This document shows positions 1-11,575 of a DNA stretch of 64,000 bases, piece after piece. This stretch comes from Arsenophonus sp046530935. GTDB lineage: Bacteria; Pseudomonadota; Gammaproteobacteria; Enterobacterales; Enterobacteriaceae. The notes under the pieces are model-generated. The model was not told the DNA's origin, did no database searches, and saw only the letters and a program-made list of their open reading frames with translations. The position numbers were made by a program, and so were the translations under genes. The stretch is taken from assembly GCA_046530935.1 (NCBI GenBank), contig JBHEQW010000002.1, positions 5,494-69,493 on the forward strand. The letters are read 5' to 3'. Positions within the stretch are counted from its first letter, which is position 1, and the number at the start of each line of letters is the position of its first letter.

Positions 1-740
1 GCAGTGAACATTTTATCCGCTTGGGACATTGATTTATGGTTACAGCGATATCCTTGCACAATCTGCTATTGCAGGGAACCATTTAACAATCTTGCTGAAA
101 GTTCTCTTGTAAAATCATGTACATCATAATGATAAATGCTTTAGTTTTATATATGCGATGTATGTTTAATAGTTTAATTTTGCAAAAGTAAACGAGACAA
201 ATAGTGATTGATTTGAAAATAGTGTTTGGATTGGCATTACTGCTTCCTTTCTTCAGCGCTGACAACTAACATAAATGCATTAACTGGTATTGTTGAAGTT
301 GATGAAATAGTTTTTCATGAATTCTTTAAAGAGAAGTGTTCTATTCTATCTAGAAAAGACCTAGGAAACTCTGGATAGCAAAAGATAAAATGAAAAAATA
401 AATCATGTGATCTTAATCTCCAGAGATCGACATGGTTATATCAGCGATGAAACTCTTGAAGAGTTTAATGCAAAGTGCATTATTACATCTTTTCTTGAGC
501 CTAACATAGATAAAGAAACTTTCCATTGCTCGGATGGAACAAAGTTGTACAAAACCTTTTCTAGCAAGCATAAAATTAGTTATTGTCGCATAATAAGGTT
601 AAATAATTATAGAGCTATTGATAAGGAATTTCAAATTTAAAATATGAACAATGATATCAGCCGATTAAAAGGATAGCTAAGTAGATTCCATGATATATGG
701 TTGTTTTATTTAATGAGCATTATTATCTGTAGTGTGCTGA
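1..740 (+). pseudogene. IS1595-family (ISXO2-like) transposase relic, left end outside window
   Basis: Decayed DDE transposase of the IS1595 type. The best preserved stretch is 407-640, which reads SRDRHGYISDETLEEFNAK and then, further on, a CSDGTKLYKTF motif. This matches the conserved 'RDR-G...LCSDGAKVYKTF...' segment of ISXO2-like transposases as I remember the family. The upstream part (around 90-330) aligns at DNA level with 31320-31620 and 61050-61330, and encodes a broken version of the family's 'LNGIVEVDE' segment. The downstream part (640-740) carries a remnant of the 'RLKGW...RFHGVW' C-terminus. Stops and frame changes interrupt it, so it is a relic. The element must begin before base 1. 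Confidence 0.7.
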
Positions 741-779
741 TATTACGGCTGGAACTGATTCATAATAATAGTGCACTGG

Positions 780-1670
780 AAATTCATAATTTTATATTGG
801 ATATTGAGCGTATTTTTCTGTGCGTCAGAGATGTATGTAGTACTCACTGATTGGCAACATTACAAAAAGTTCGATTTCCTGTAGTGTGATGACAGATAGT
901 CGGAATGCATGACAGATAGTCGGAGTGCATGGTAGTATACTAAAAGTAGATTTTCTATTAAGCATTGAAAATAAATATTTTGGGTGGTTATTACATCTTT
1001 TAATTCTTTGAAAAAGCTATATTTCAGTCTGTCCATTTTATAGTTATAGCTGTGATAAGAAGTGAAGCCGCCAATTTTCACACTTTAGTTGAAGGCGTTT
1101 TGAGTTACTAATGTTTTTAGCTTCTTATCATGTTTGTTTTGCCATCATGATTTGCTAGCAGTAAAACCATCATCATTATAAAAAACTTTTATCATTAATT
1201 ATCTCTTGTTTTTGTATTATTTTTAATATTATTAACCAATACTATTTAAGCTTGATTTTTAAGATTTTATCTAATTATTTTTTGCATCTTATTGCAGTGC
1301 TTTTAAATTTTGTTTTTATTATGTGTGTTTTTTATATTTTGTGATGTGATTTTTGATTAATTTTTTTATTCTTAGTGAATTTTTTAATTCTCAATTATTC
1401 TCAATTAAAAGATAATCAAAGCTCATTTCCATCGAAACAGTTTATATTGAAGATAGCGGATCTGTTTTGCTTTCCATTTTTGCTATGATCCAGCATATCA
1501 GAATTTTTTTATCCTTGCTGCTTTTTAGCAATTGAATATAAGTTTATGTCGTCGTATGCTGGATTAATTTTTCTGTTTTTTTGTTCAATTAATTCCTGAA
1601 GAATCCGTTACTTAAACCGGCTATTTTATAGCTTATATTATTATGTACTTTTACATTAAATTCAAAAAAT
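780..1670 (-). repeat. Unidentified relic, second copy at 49.2-49.9 kb
   Basis: This stretch aligns with 49200-49890 in the same orientation, for example around the shared phrases 'tgattggcaa' and 'agttcgat'. The minus strand is the more protein-like: 860-1081 reads FTSYHSYNYKMDRLKYSF and the other copy reads FTSHLIYNYELDETKK in the same place. Further upstream the second copy shows KLGKKGFLEELIEQKMDKR. I do not recognise the family; it may be a mobile-element or plasmid gene. Both copies are full of stops. Confidence 0.45.
890..929. repeat. 20-bp tandem duplication (x2)
   Basis: Two adjacent 20-bp units beginning tgacagatagtcgg, at 890-909 and 910-929, with one mismatch. The homologous region near 49280 has a single unit, so the duplication happened after the two relics separated. 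Confidence 0.85.
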
Positions 1671-1969
1671 GCTAGATGAATGACTTCATATCTATCATAC
1701 TATATGAGATGACATCTAGATGTGTCTTTAATGTATTTGACTCTAAGTAAATAAATAACTAATTATTTGGAAATAAAATGAATCACTAATTTCTGTAAAA
1801 ATAATTTACACATTAATTTTATTTCTAATAAAGCCTTTATTAATCAAGCAAAGTTTTTTTCTTTCTTATAAAGATTCTATCTTGTTAAACTAATCAATAG
1901 CAATAAAAAGCGTTTTGGAAAAAACTTTTTAGTTTATTTAATGTGAACATCACTGAGAATTATATCGAT
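1671..1969. other. AT-rich spacer without a recognised gene
   Basis: No reading frame longer than 60 codons and no repeat of any recognised family was seen here. The base composition is like the rest of the decayed DNA. Confidence 0.5.
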
Positions 1970-3125
1970 ATTTAACGCTTGTTCTTTATGCGGTGCCTTA
2001 GTAGTTTTTTTGCTATTAAGTACACAACAGTCAACCACTTTGAGTTACAGCCCAAGCTCAGTTTAAGTTTGATGCTTTGTTAATTTGTTATCCATCCTTA
2101 AATTGGATGTTAGTTATCAGCTTAAATAGCATTAAACTGTTTGATTTATCGAACCAGAGTTTTTTGCTCGTCAGCTTCTCATAATGGGTCACGCTCTCGT
2201 AAAAGCCAATTTACAATTAGATTTCCTCGCTTTTATTGACGTTCAGTGCGTTCTAATGAACGGAATTAGCTTCTTACATCCCAATGATTCAGTGATTTAG
2301 ATAATGAGCAGCAAAAAAGGCGATTATCTTGCCTGACAGAAGTGTATATACTTTCATCTCAGAAATAAATGTACCGTGTATATCACTTAAATCACGCAGG
2401 TAGTAGCATTTACTCTTTTCTTCAAGTCATTGTTGTTTCAGCCTGCTGATTGGTTTCTGTTTAGAGAAATAGTATATATCTCTGATCGAGAAGCCCTAAC
2501 AGGGCTTTATAAAAATTACTGATAGATATATACATCTAGCATGGTACAAAAACGTGGTAGCAATTTTTTTGATGCTTCTTGCACCCTTTAGATAAAGTGG
2601 CGCAATGAACTATTGAAGCATATTATGTTGACTCTGCAATATCTATGATATTGTCAGGCACTTTAATTTCAAGATCACCAATAACAGTCTATATAATGTT
2701 TGATGTGGCAAATAACCGTTACTGACATACACTGGCTATAGGAAAGCCAGTCAATAATTCGGTGTTCTTCAGCATGTTCTATCATGTTATATTAATATGG
2801 ATTCGAGATCAGCCTCAATAGCTGTGACTATAAGATTCTGCCTGGAGCCATTATGGATGAGTTCATGCAATGGATCAGAGATAATATCTAGTTTCGTGTA
2901 TATCTGTATGGTATCTTTTTTATGGCGTATCATCCATATATTTTGTTAAAATCATTTACGAAATCAAATAACAAGATTGATATGTAACTATTTTTAAAAC
3001 GTATATACACTAGAAATGAGCATAAACTATACATAAAGTAAGACACAGGCTCTTTTTGATCTTAAGAGCAGCACTAATTTAGCTGTTATAGAGTTTTCCA
3101 CTAACAAGTGAGCGATCAGCCTCAT
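1970..3125 (-). pseudogene. IS256-family (mutator-type) transposase relic
   Basis: The DNA aligns in the same orientation with 35620-37225 and, reversed, with 9795-11125. In the latter the transposase core is legible as an IS256 'DGIY...CLLVIIG-TEDG' segment. Here the minus-strand product is broken throughout. A landmark shared with the 35.7 kb copy is the run 'ccatccttaaattggatgtt' at about 2090. No reading frame survives. Confidence 0.6.
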
Positions 3126-5160
3126 CACAATCACTAGTGATCATGATATTTTATCCTAAACTATATTCCATCAGTATTTATCTTGCAATGAATAGGTCTG
3201 TGTGCGATGAAGATCTATATAATTGTCATTGACTAAATAATTATAGCTTACAGAAATTCAACTAGCACAATGTGGTAGAGCATTTTAACAAGAAATTAGA
3301 GTTAACTTTGACTTATGAGATGCGCTACAAATATAAGTATGCGATAGCAATATACAATACTAATTACAAAATTGTTGTTGTGTTTACTTGTGCAGTTATA
3401 CAATATTTTAATATTCCGTACTGTGTACTACATTCCATGCATTATCATGCAATATATATCTGGCTTGCTAACGAATGAAAAAGCTTACATAAGTATTCTT
3501 TCGTAATGAATATAAGATTATTCTTATATTCATCTAAATGTAGGGGTAAACTTTTTTTTGTTCTAAAAGTTACTACTGTATAATTATAATAGCTAATAAT
3601 TACAATTAATTTTTTATTTTTATCAAAAACAAAATCAATTGCACCAGATTTTTTTAGTTATATTTATCAATATTTTTGTTTACATAAACTATTTTTTTGT
3701 TTAGATAAAACATTTTTTACACACCCTTGTTGAAGGTAAATGCTAGTGCGAATTTTAAAATTTTTATGTTTCAACCATTCTTGTGTTTTTACCAAGCATC
3801 GTAAATAACCTTAACATATCCATGTTGCTTTAAATACCAGACTCATCTTGTTTAGTCAATTTTAATTGACTAAACAAGATGAGTGAAAAAAGATAATAGC
3901 ATTAAAGTTTTTATAAATTTCAAGATATCTTCTTTTTTTTAAAGATTAGGAATTAATCATGACATACAAGATATAACCGCAGTCACAACTGCGTCAGCTA
4001 GAGCTATTATAAAAGCATTTTACACTAAATGATATGCCAATAATTCATTAGTTTTATCTGGTATATTAATATCTATAAAAATGGGAAATATAAATTATCC
4101 GTACATAATAAAATCGGTTAACACTAATAGTAAATTAGTCTTCGCTGAAGAAACTTCATTCTTATCTACATATAGAACATAATACAATTAATTTAAGCTA
4201 CAATAACAATAATAGCGATGCAGCATGTCTTTTAGTGGTAGCAAATACTTACATCCTCTACTTTCTTCAAAACATGGATACCTACATTTTGGACAATGGT
4301 ATTGTTGAACTTATCTTACTATCTTTACTATCTAGTGAAAATTGTTAAATTTGAAACGATTAAGCTATTACAGGAGTTGGTAAAAGATAAAACATAAACA
4401 AGCAGTGTTGCTGATATTAAAAACAGCATTAAAAGGTAAAACAAATATAAAAATACCTCATTCCAACGATACATACGTGACAGATTACAAGCCAATTACA
4501 TTTCATTGCTGATAAATCAGACAACAGTTATTTAGAAAGCAAAAAAAACAAGCATCATCATTCAGTGATGCAAAATTGGTATAGCTGCCATTGACTTAAA
4601 TAAAATAGTTTAAATTAGATACAAAAAATTCTAAAATAAAGCTTTAATTTCGTGCTGTAAGACAAAGCAATTAGCTACGCGTGTCACCTTATAAAAAGCG
4701 CGCCAGTATTTGATATAACTAATGAAAATTTTATATATATAATATATATATGTAGTTAATGTCAACCTAAAATAGCTACATAATTGTTACTGGATAGCTA
4801 TAGAATCTCGATTATTTCATATCATTGAGAGATGGAGCAGTATAAGACCTTATAATCTCCATGGTTATATGTGCAATCTACAAGCATGTAGAGATCCCAT
4901 TAATTCTCAGTTGGTATCAACAAAAACGATCATTTATAAAAAGAAGGCTACTTAGCAAAAAATTTTTTTGAAAATTGGATATATTGAAACATCAATAAAA
5001 CTTTTTTCTCTTAAAAGTCATCAAGACTTTATTAAAATTATCATTGGGTGTTGCGTACTGGATCCGGATATCTTGGCAAACAACTTTCATACTTAAAAAT
5101 TCTATTGAATCAATTGAAAAAATTCATTTTTTGTTTTTTTAGAATTCATGGAAAATTAAA
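3126..5160. other. Long spacer upstream of the autotransporter; no recognised gene
   Basis: About 2 kb with no convincing coding sequence. The 68-codon frame at 3272-3478 has no recognisable motif and no clear ribosome binding site, and most of it sits in AT-rich low-complexity sequence. The stretch contains one striking perfect palindrome (3841-3884), listed separately. No second copy of this spacer was noticed in the window. Confidence 0.5.
3841..3884. repeat. Perfect inverted repeat, 21-bp arms, 2-bp centre
   Basis: The left arm starts actcatcttgtttagtcaa and the right arm is its exact reverse complement, separated by TT. There is no T-run directly after either arm, so it is not a typical Rho-independent terminator. 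It lies about 1.3 kb upstream of the autotransporter in otherwise structureless AT-rich DNA. It could be a mobile-element end, a protein-binding palindrome or the product of template switching. Confidence 0.9.
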
Positions 5161-5179
5161 TACATATTCAGAATATGTA
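5161..5179. promoter_or_regulatory. 9-bp inverted repeat upstream of the autotransporter, possible operator
   Basis: tacatattc-a-gaatatgta is a perfect dyad with a one-base centre, ending about 50 bases before the ATG at 5230 and just upstream of an AT-rich stretch with -10-like hexamers. Position and symmetry would suit a dimeric repressor site. No regulator in this window can be paired with it, so the role is inference. Confidence 0.35.
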
Positions 5180-5229
5180 GCTATATATTATATTTATTTA
5201 GTTAAATAAATCAAAACGGAGATAACGTA

Positions 5230-6501
5230 ATGAATAAAAAAACAGTGGTAACCTGTGCAATAATTGGAGCATTAACAAATGTATTGCCTGTGTTAGCAAT
5301 AGATTCTGATTATATGGAAAAGCTTGAGCTTGAACAATCAAAAGCGCATAAAATATCTGGTATTAATTCATATAGTGCTGGTAGTTATGCGAACAGTAAT
5401 GGTGATAGCTCAGTTGCGATAGGCATATCGAGCAATTCCTGGGGTGATGATTCATTGGCGTTAGGTAGAAATGCTGTTGCTCGTGAAAGGAGTTCAGTAG
5501 CACTCGGTTCGGATTCATTAGCAAATAGACAATATGATAAAAAAATATTAGATGCTATTTTGGTTGAGCAAGATAATCAAATTAATTCAAAAAATATAAG
5601 AGAAGTTTCTTTAGGTAGTAAAATACCTGTAAGTGGATCCCCTAAATTTGTTAGCCAAATTACCAATGTTGCACCTGGTACTGAAGACACTGATGCAGTT
5701 AATCTTTATCAATTGAAGAAAGTAAAGTTGACCATTGATGACCGAATCGGTGAAATAGACAAAATTAAAACAACTAAAAATAATGTAGAACAATTCCAAA
5801 ATGAGGCCAATGATGCATATGAAGCAACAGTCAAGAATCGTGATAATACCAAAAGTGCAGCCGAGGTAACAATCCAATACCGTAATAATGCTAATATAGC
5901 GCTAACAGAAACTCAGAAGCATCGTGATAATGCTTATGACGCATTAACAAGGATAAAGGTAGATGAAAATAGCGCTGATTCAATCATAAAACGACTAAAA
6001 AAAGAGGCATCATTGGTAGAATGGCAAGTTACTCAGGATGATTCCTTGGCAATCTATATTGCCAAGGAATTAGAAGGCAATCATATTTTTGTTTCTGGCA
6101 AGCAGGGAGATAGAGTGATAAGTGGTGTAGCTAATGGTGTAAGAAATACTGATGCAGTGAATGCTTATCAGTTAAACACGCTCAGGACTGCTACAAATTA
6201 TGCTAGTATATTGACACAAGAAAATAGCTCACAAATAAATCATCTTGAGGATAGATTTTTGAAAAATAACATAAAAATTGAAAGAGGATTCGCAACTGCT
6301 GCGGCATTAACCGGACTTTTCCAGCCTTATGGGGTCAGTAAAGTGAATTTCACGGCAAGTATTGGTGGATATGGTGCTTCTCAGGCTTTAGCAGTTGGTA
6401 CAGGCTACCGTATTACTGAAAATGCTGCTGTTAAAGCTGGGGTTGCTTATTCAGGTGGAAATAACATGATGTATAACGCCTCATTTAATATTGAATGGTA
6501 A
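5230..6501 (+). CDS. YadA-type trimeric autotransporter adhesin
   Basis: A 423-residue surface protein of the type Vc secretion family; such proteins trimerise, anchor in the outer membrane by a 12-strand barrel and usually bind host tissue or matrix. Residues 1-23 form a Sec signal (positive MNKK, then a hydrophobic run, cut near VLA-ID). Residues 58-96 carry YadA-head repeats (SVAIG, SLALG, SVALG). A neck motif lies at 146-164 (NVAPGTEDTDAVNLYQL). Residues 165-265 are coiled-coil stalk with about three 14-residue repeats containing R-[DN]-N. A second neck follows at 299-316 (GVANGVRNTDAVNAYQL). The C-terminal anchor, about 349-423, ends in NASFNIEW with the usual terminal aromatic residue. 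The start is supported by GGAG at 5218-5221, 8 bases upstream. It is short for the family but complete. It is isolated, with about 2 kb of non-coding DNA before it and about 3 kb after it. Ligand unknown. Confidence 0.93.
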   Translation: MNKKTVVTCAIIGALTNVLPVLAIDSDYMEKLELEQSKAHKISGINSYSAGSYANSNGDSSVAIGISSNSWGDDSLALGRNAVARERSSVALGSDSLANRQYDKKILDAILVEQDNQINSKNIREVSLGSKIPVSGSPKFVSQITNVAPGTEDTDAVNLYQLKKVKLTIDDRIGEIDKIKTTKNNVEQFQNEANDAYEATVKNRDNTKSAAEVTIQYRNNANIALTETQKHRDNAYDALTRIKVDENSADSIIKRLKKEASLVEWQVTQDDSLAIYIAKELEGNHIFVSGKQGDRVISGVANGVRNTDAVNAYQLNTLRTATNYASILTQENSSQINHLEDRFLKNNIKIERGFATAAALTGLFQPYGVSKVNFTASIGGYGASQALAVGTGYRITENAAVKAGVAYSGGNNMMYNASFNIEW

Positions 6502-7500
6502 TTCTCTTAAGTTTTACAACAACTTAAAGAAAAACTCTTGGGAGGAATTTTGCTGTTGTTAATTTCTATTATCCATTAAAAGTGGAATCATATTATCACT
6601 ATTATAGGAAATAATAGACATTAACTTATTGATGTTTTTTAATGCATTGAGTCGCGATATCATCGTGTTCATAACTGCTCACTTCTAGCAGTTGTTTTAT
6701 TTCACGAAGGAACGGTTTCAGCACCTTCTTTAATGGCGAAGGAAATGACAAATTAGTTGTTTTTAAGTAAAAATAACAGAGAAGATCTCATCTTCTGCCT
6801 CATAACCTGGCAGAATCAATCATTATTTTTAATGGATGCTTGTTCAAACAAAATTCTGCTAGTGGCACATGATCTTTTAGTATTTCTATGTAAAATTCTT
6901 TGTCTCAAAAAAAGAACATATCTATAGAGATAGATCTAGTAATAAAGTCAACACAATATCCAGCATCCAGTACTTAACTGCGTTAAGTTATATTTGTCAT
7001 AGCCAAACAAAGTTTAAACAACACGATCATCATCCTAAATATACTCTTTTACATATAGAAAATCCCTCCGAATGATGCTTGATTTTATTTGTTTTTTTAT
7101 TATGAGTAATTATATTCTACATGTATTTTTTAAAGCCTAGTCAATCTTAACTTTTGCCTAGTTTTGATTTTTTTTGAAAATTAAAACTAGGCAAATCCTA
7201 ATTTTTTACAATCTCATTTATCTTAACTGTCCATTTAACAAATTGAAGTAAGATAGATATCTTTCCAATAATTTTTTTAAAATACTAGAAATCTTTTAGG
7301 TAGAAAAATATTTCTATTTTTCGATGCATTTTTCTCTAATCTTTATAATTGTTTATTTAATTTCAAGTTATATTTTTGAATATCCGATATTATCTGCTAG
7401 ATTTTTCTATCTAATCTACCAACATATTGGTAAATAGTTATTTTCAATTTATTTCCCCTATCGCGTACTATTCACTGGTTCTGGTTAACTCTTTTTTTCG
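6502..7500. other. Non-coding spacer downstream of the autotransporter
   Basis: No supported gene. A 7-bp inverted repeat just after the stop (6507-6513 with 6521-6527) might help termination but lacks a T-run. A stronger hairpin lies at 7153-7195. Confidence 0.5.
7153..7195. repeat. 13-bp perfect stem-loop
   Basis: tttgcctagtttt at 7153-7165 pairs exactly with aaaactaggcaaa at 7183-7195. The loop region is T-rich and then A-rich, so the stem can extend inward. It lies about 650 bases after the autotransporter stop and is not obviously a terminator for it. Confidence 0.8.
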
Positions 7501-9470
7501 ATACTTGGTAATATTATTCATAAACATATTTTTCCGGATGAATTGATTAACTAAAAAATATATGCTAAAGTTTTTTTATTTTCTCCAATACTTTATTATG
7601 AGATTCAAATGTGGTCTTTGGTCTTTAAAGAAAGATTTTTCTTTTATTTTTGCTTTGCATAAATCTGTTTGGATTCATCAAATATAATTTTTGAATAACA
7701 AACTACTTTGTGCTTTGTGTTATAATGTGGCCTAATTTATACATGTTTAGCTTTGCTGTTTTTATATGCCCATCGCTAGAATTCTTAAGTTTTTCTGCAT
7801 AGCTATATTCTGGTCATCGAAAAGTTTTTATGGTCCATCAATGAAACAATGAAATCTTAGGCACATACATCCCACCATTCATGCGTGTTTGCCATAACAA
7901 ACTCTGATAACTTGGATCTTGTCTCATCACTATGAGTGCCCTTAGCTAGTACGATGTTTTTTTGCTGTATTTCTATTTTGAATCAGTGCATTTAGCAGCT
8001 ATCTAAAAATTGTTTTGTTTGCAAGCTTTGACTTAGCTTACTCGTTAGCGATTTCTAACCACTCATAGCTAAACCATTATCATTTATCTAATTCAGCCCA
8101 TTTTATTAACGTGGACCTTCTTTACAAACTTTCTTGCGTAGTTTGCTAAACAACGCTTTATCAATATTTTCTTCTACATAGTGAGAGCTTGATTGTAGCT
8201 CCTCTGCTTATTATCAGCGGTGAGCCATCGTTCATGCAAGTTGAATTAAAATAATACGGAAATACTTGCCCATCTTTTTTATATTTCTACAGCGTAGAAT
8301 AGCAAAATTCGCCATGCCAACTAAATTTATTCGTTTCTGGACCAATAAAAACTGGAAATCGCAACTTGATGCCTTTATCTTGTCACTAAAAACATTACAA
8401 TTATTGGTTCTTGGCTTAGTGATTTTTGGTAACTCACATAAAGTAGTTTGCCTTCGCTAACCTATCGGCGCGTAGAAGCTACTGTACGCCTCTCTGTAAG
8501 CTATTTTTACGACATCCCAACCACATACTTTTATTTGCCACATGTGCTGAAACCAAGAAAACGCAGCTACAGGTTTTCTAGGAAATTTAAAATAAAGAAA
8601 AGAATTACTTCCTATATTAACTCCCACAGCTAGCATCAGCTTTATCTGATGAGTACAGAAACAGGAAAACTACGAGGAACGAACAAACAAAGCAATGGAA
8701 ATGATGGGAAATTTACGGAACTGGCAAAAATATCTTCATACTAAAGTTACCTAAAAGCTCGTTTTTTAGTCGATCGCTTTTTGTTCTGCTTCATAGACTA
8801 AAGTAAGACAAAGTCAAGCTTTATCTTAAATTTCAATACATTATGATTTTCTTATATAAACCTATACTACACTCAGTGTTAACTTTAATTTACCTTAATG
8901 CTCTTACTTATGCATACTTATTTTATCTAAGATCATTAGATAGACCATCGTTGTATACCTACATCCATGCCAAATGTCTACTGAGATGAATATAGGAGAA
9001 AAAATATCATGACGACGACTGGATCCCATCATAAGGTAAGTACAACACCTAAAATCTAAGCTGATCTTCAAGCAAAGAACTTTTGTCTACTTTAGCTAAG
9101 AGTTATAGGATATCTGAACTTATATAGTTGCTAAAGAGAAAAAATGAGATGATGTTGATGATCATGCCCATATTCCACATCCTTTTCTGATGACGCTTTT
9201 ACCAGCTCAAGAAGCCAAATTTTTTCCTTTTTAGTGTTAGGCAGAACGGAAAAACTGCACTAACAAACAACATTCACTGATACCCATTGAGATTGCCGTA
9301 AATCATCCACAACACGGTATGATACTCAAACTGGAAGGCTATAATGTGGATACACATCACAATCCAAAACCCATTAGAAATGAGAGCAGTAATATGTAAA
9401 TTAGCCGCAAGATGAACTTACTCTAATAAAACGCGAACCATGGAGGAAAAACACAAGGAAAATAGGCAAA
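7501..9470. other. Decayed DNA, probably former minus-strand coding sequence, unidentified
   Basis: Fragmentary protein-like readings occur on the minus strand (around 8040-8640), but they are split by frequent stops and match no family I can name. The plus-strand frames at 8266-8460 and 8448-8633 overlap each other and lack motifs or ribosome binding sites. No second copy of this stretch was found in the window. Confidence 0.35.
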
Positions 9471-9474
9471 TCGT

Positions 9475-9663
9475 TTGGCAAAGAAACGAATAAATTCAAC
9501 GCCATTATCACTTGATAATGGTATTTTTAGCCTAAAAGAAAGATCTCTATCAAACATTAACACTTTAGCAACAAAAAGTCATAAAAAATTATCAGCAAAA
9601 AATATCAATAAAATAGTTAAAATAGTTGTCGATGAAAATCGTTTAACTAAACAACTTCAATAA
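9475..9663 (+). pseudogene. Small coding-like frame (62 codons), unknown, possibly the tail of a broken gene
   Basis: It begins at TTG (LAKKRINSTPLSLDNG...), is rich in Lys, Asn and Ile, and has the composition of a basic helical protein. Reading on in another frame gives NRTGDIVRNLTKEKRWW just after the stop, as if a frameshift had cut a slightly longer C-terminus. No start codon with a good ribosome binding site is evident, and the upstream 400 bases are broken. I do not recognise the family. It could be a relic of a plasmid or phage gene next to the IS256 relic. Confidence 0.3.
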
Positions 9664-9794
9664 ATAGAACTGGAGATATTGTACGTAATCTTACTAAAGA
9701 AAAACGTTGGTGGTAATTATTAATTTGGAATAAAAAAATTTTAAAATGCTATACATTTTATTTTCTTTTATTAGAGATATGATTATTTTTGTGC

Positions 9795-11125
9795 ATCTGG
9801 TTTTAGAGATGCTCTCGCATCATATTGATTGATTTTATGAATGATTTTTACAATATATGGATGATATAGCATAAAAATTACTCTACCTATATACTTAAAA
9901 CTAAATATTATCTGTAATTTTTTACATAAACTCATCTGCAACACTGCCAGCCATCGTTGGTTAATGGTGACATAAAACCCATGTATTGCGATAACATGCT
10001 GAATGCTCATCCCTGTCCCAGGCTGGCGTATCAATACCGTCGTTTGTAATAATTATTTACCATAATAGACTATATAGATAGGTATTTAACTATCTCAATG
10101 TTAAACTACCTAAGTTTATGGATCGTGGCGGCAACAAAATATTCTTTAATATTGGTTACTACTACCTTATTTGAAGGATACAAAAACGTCGAAGAGTTGC
10201 TACCATAGCTGCACCCATGCCAGGTATCTCCAGTTGAGATTTCTGCAAACCTCAATTGTGGCTATATTCTAGTTGAGAACCACATAATCTTTCTGCTAGT
10301 AATCAGAAAGCTGAAACAGCAATGACTTAAAGAGCATAAGAAAATGCTGCCTGCGTAATTTAAGCGATATGCAGTACGTTTATTTCTTGGTAGATGGCAT
10401 ATACAGTCATGTCAGGTGAGATGACTGCCTTTTCTTGCTTGTCATTATCGGCATCACTGAGGATGGACCTAATGACCTAGTTGTTGTCGAAGATGGTTAT
10501 CAATATATCGTAAGCAATGGCTTACACGTATCCCAAAGGCTTGCCTACGAAAGACTGTTTATCATTGGCTTTTTGAAATGCAATGGCAAAGATTATATTC
10601 CAGAAGACGCAACAATAACATTGTTATCTACACAAAACAGCTAATGTGCATGGCTTCAGTCTACAAAAAGCATGCAACTAAAAATTAAAGATGAGCTATC
10701 AAGATAGTCTACTATGGCTAGCAGAGTAAACGTGCGATGCCGTTAATAAATACCTTGATGTTTTTGTTGGCAAGCTTGCTCACTGAAACGTATCCTGTAA
10801 CCAATGAAGAAGCCAGAAAAAGATCGAGAATAACTACTTGAATTCCACGACTTCCCGTCAGCGCATTTGGCGTAAAATAAGAATGAGAAATCCAATTAAA
10901 TTTGCTTCTACGACAATGGATCTACAAAACTGACTCGTAAAGAACTGTGGTTCAAAAACAATAAGCCTTTCAATTGTATTTAAGTTAGCAAGGTCTGCTT
11001 TTGTAAAAGTTTGAACTGGCTAAGAGAATTTTGAGCTAATGAATATTAACTGATGGTAAACAACGTCAAATTTAAGGATAGAAAACAGATTCACAAAGTA
11101 TCAGAGTAAATCGTAGCCTGACAGT
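9795..11125 (+). pseudogene. IS256-family transposase relic, best-preserved copy
   Basis: The core is readable near 10385-10650: a broken 'DGIYSHVR' followed by CLLVIIGITEDGPNDLVVVEDG. This is recognisably the IS256/mutator segment 'DGIY...LVLIGATPEGKKEL' that carries the first catalytic Asp. The C-terminal end near 11040-11080 reads LMVNNVKFKDRKQI, matching the family's 'GVKFKDG' tail. Frame breaks and stops separate these blocks, so it cannot make transposase. The left end shares the 'gagatgct...' start with 63900-64000 and, reversed, with about 37130. Confidence 0.75.
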
Positions 11126-11129
11126 CGTC

Positions 11130-11575
11130 ATACGCCATATTTTCTAATAACTTATATACATCGTAGATAATTAAACAATTTATCATTATAATATAGTTTT
11201 GCAATAGGACTTATAGTAAGATTATTAAATATTTTTCTGCAATCTGGAATTTTGCAACCATATCGCTTGTAACATATATAATTGGTGTGTGTCAATCCAA
11301 CCTATAACATATTCACTATGACAATTATAGACAGAATAAACTGAAACAAGTTGCTTCAATGAATGAATCGAGATCATCAGACAGATTATTAGCACCATGC
11401 TAACTAATGAGATGCAGATTTATGTTAGCATGGGTAAAAGTGAAAAAAAGTCTCTTTGATCTGTATAAATGTTTGCTTTTTCATGTCAACATTTGTAGCG
11501 AAAATACTTCATACAGTAGAATGGATTTCTATTAACACCCTTTGCCAAGATAACTTTTTATTAGCATGGCAGGAA
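11130..11575 (-). pseudogene. IS1595-family relic, 5' part only
   Basis: Aligns with 29040-29480 and 58790-59215 in the same orientation and with the start of the plus-strand copies at 30990 and 60740. Only the N-terminal third of the transposase region is present. The rest is cut off where the IS256 relic ends at about 11125, which suggests the IS256 element inserted into, or recombined with, this element. Confidence 0.6.

Noticed and set aside
868..885. 'gttcgattt' as a tRNA T-arm
   Set aside because: It recurs at 49259 inside the same decayed repeat, with no acceptor stem, anticodon arm or D-arm around it. No tRNA gene was recognised in the window.
5611..5877. Minus-strand 88-codon frame inside the autotransporter
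   Set aside because: Antisense to the coiled-coil stalk; Cys- and Ile-rich translation is an artefact of the complementary codons.
8266..8633. Two overlapping plus-strand frames (64 and 61 codons)
   Set aside because: They overlap in different frames and have no motif, ribosome site or second copy; the minus strand looks equally or more coding-like.
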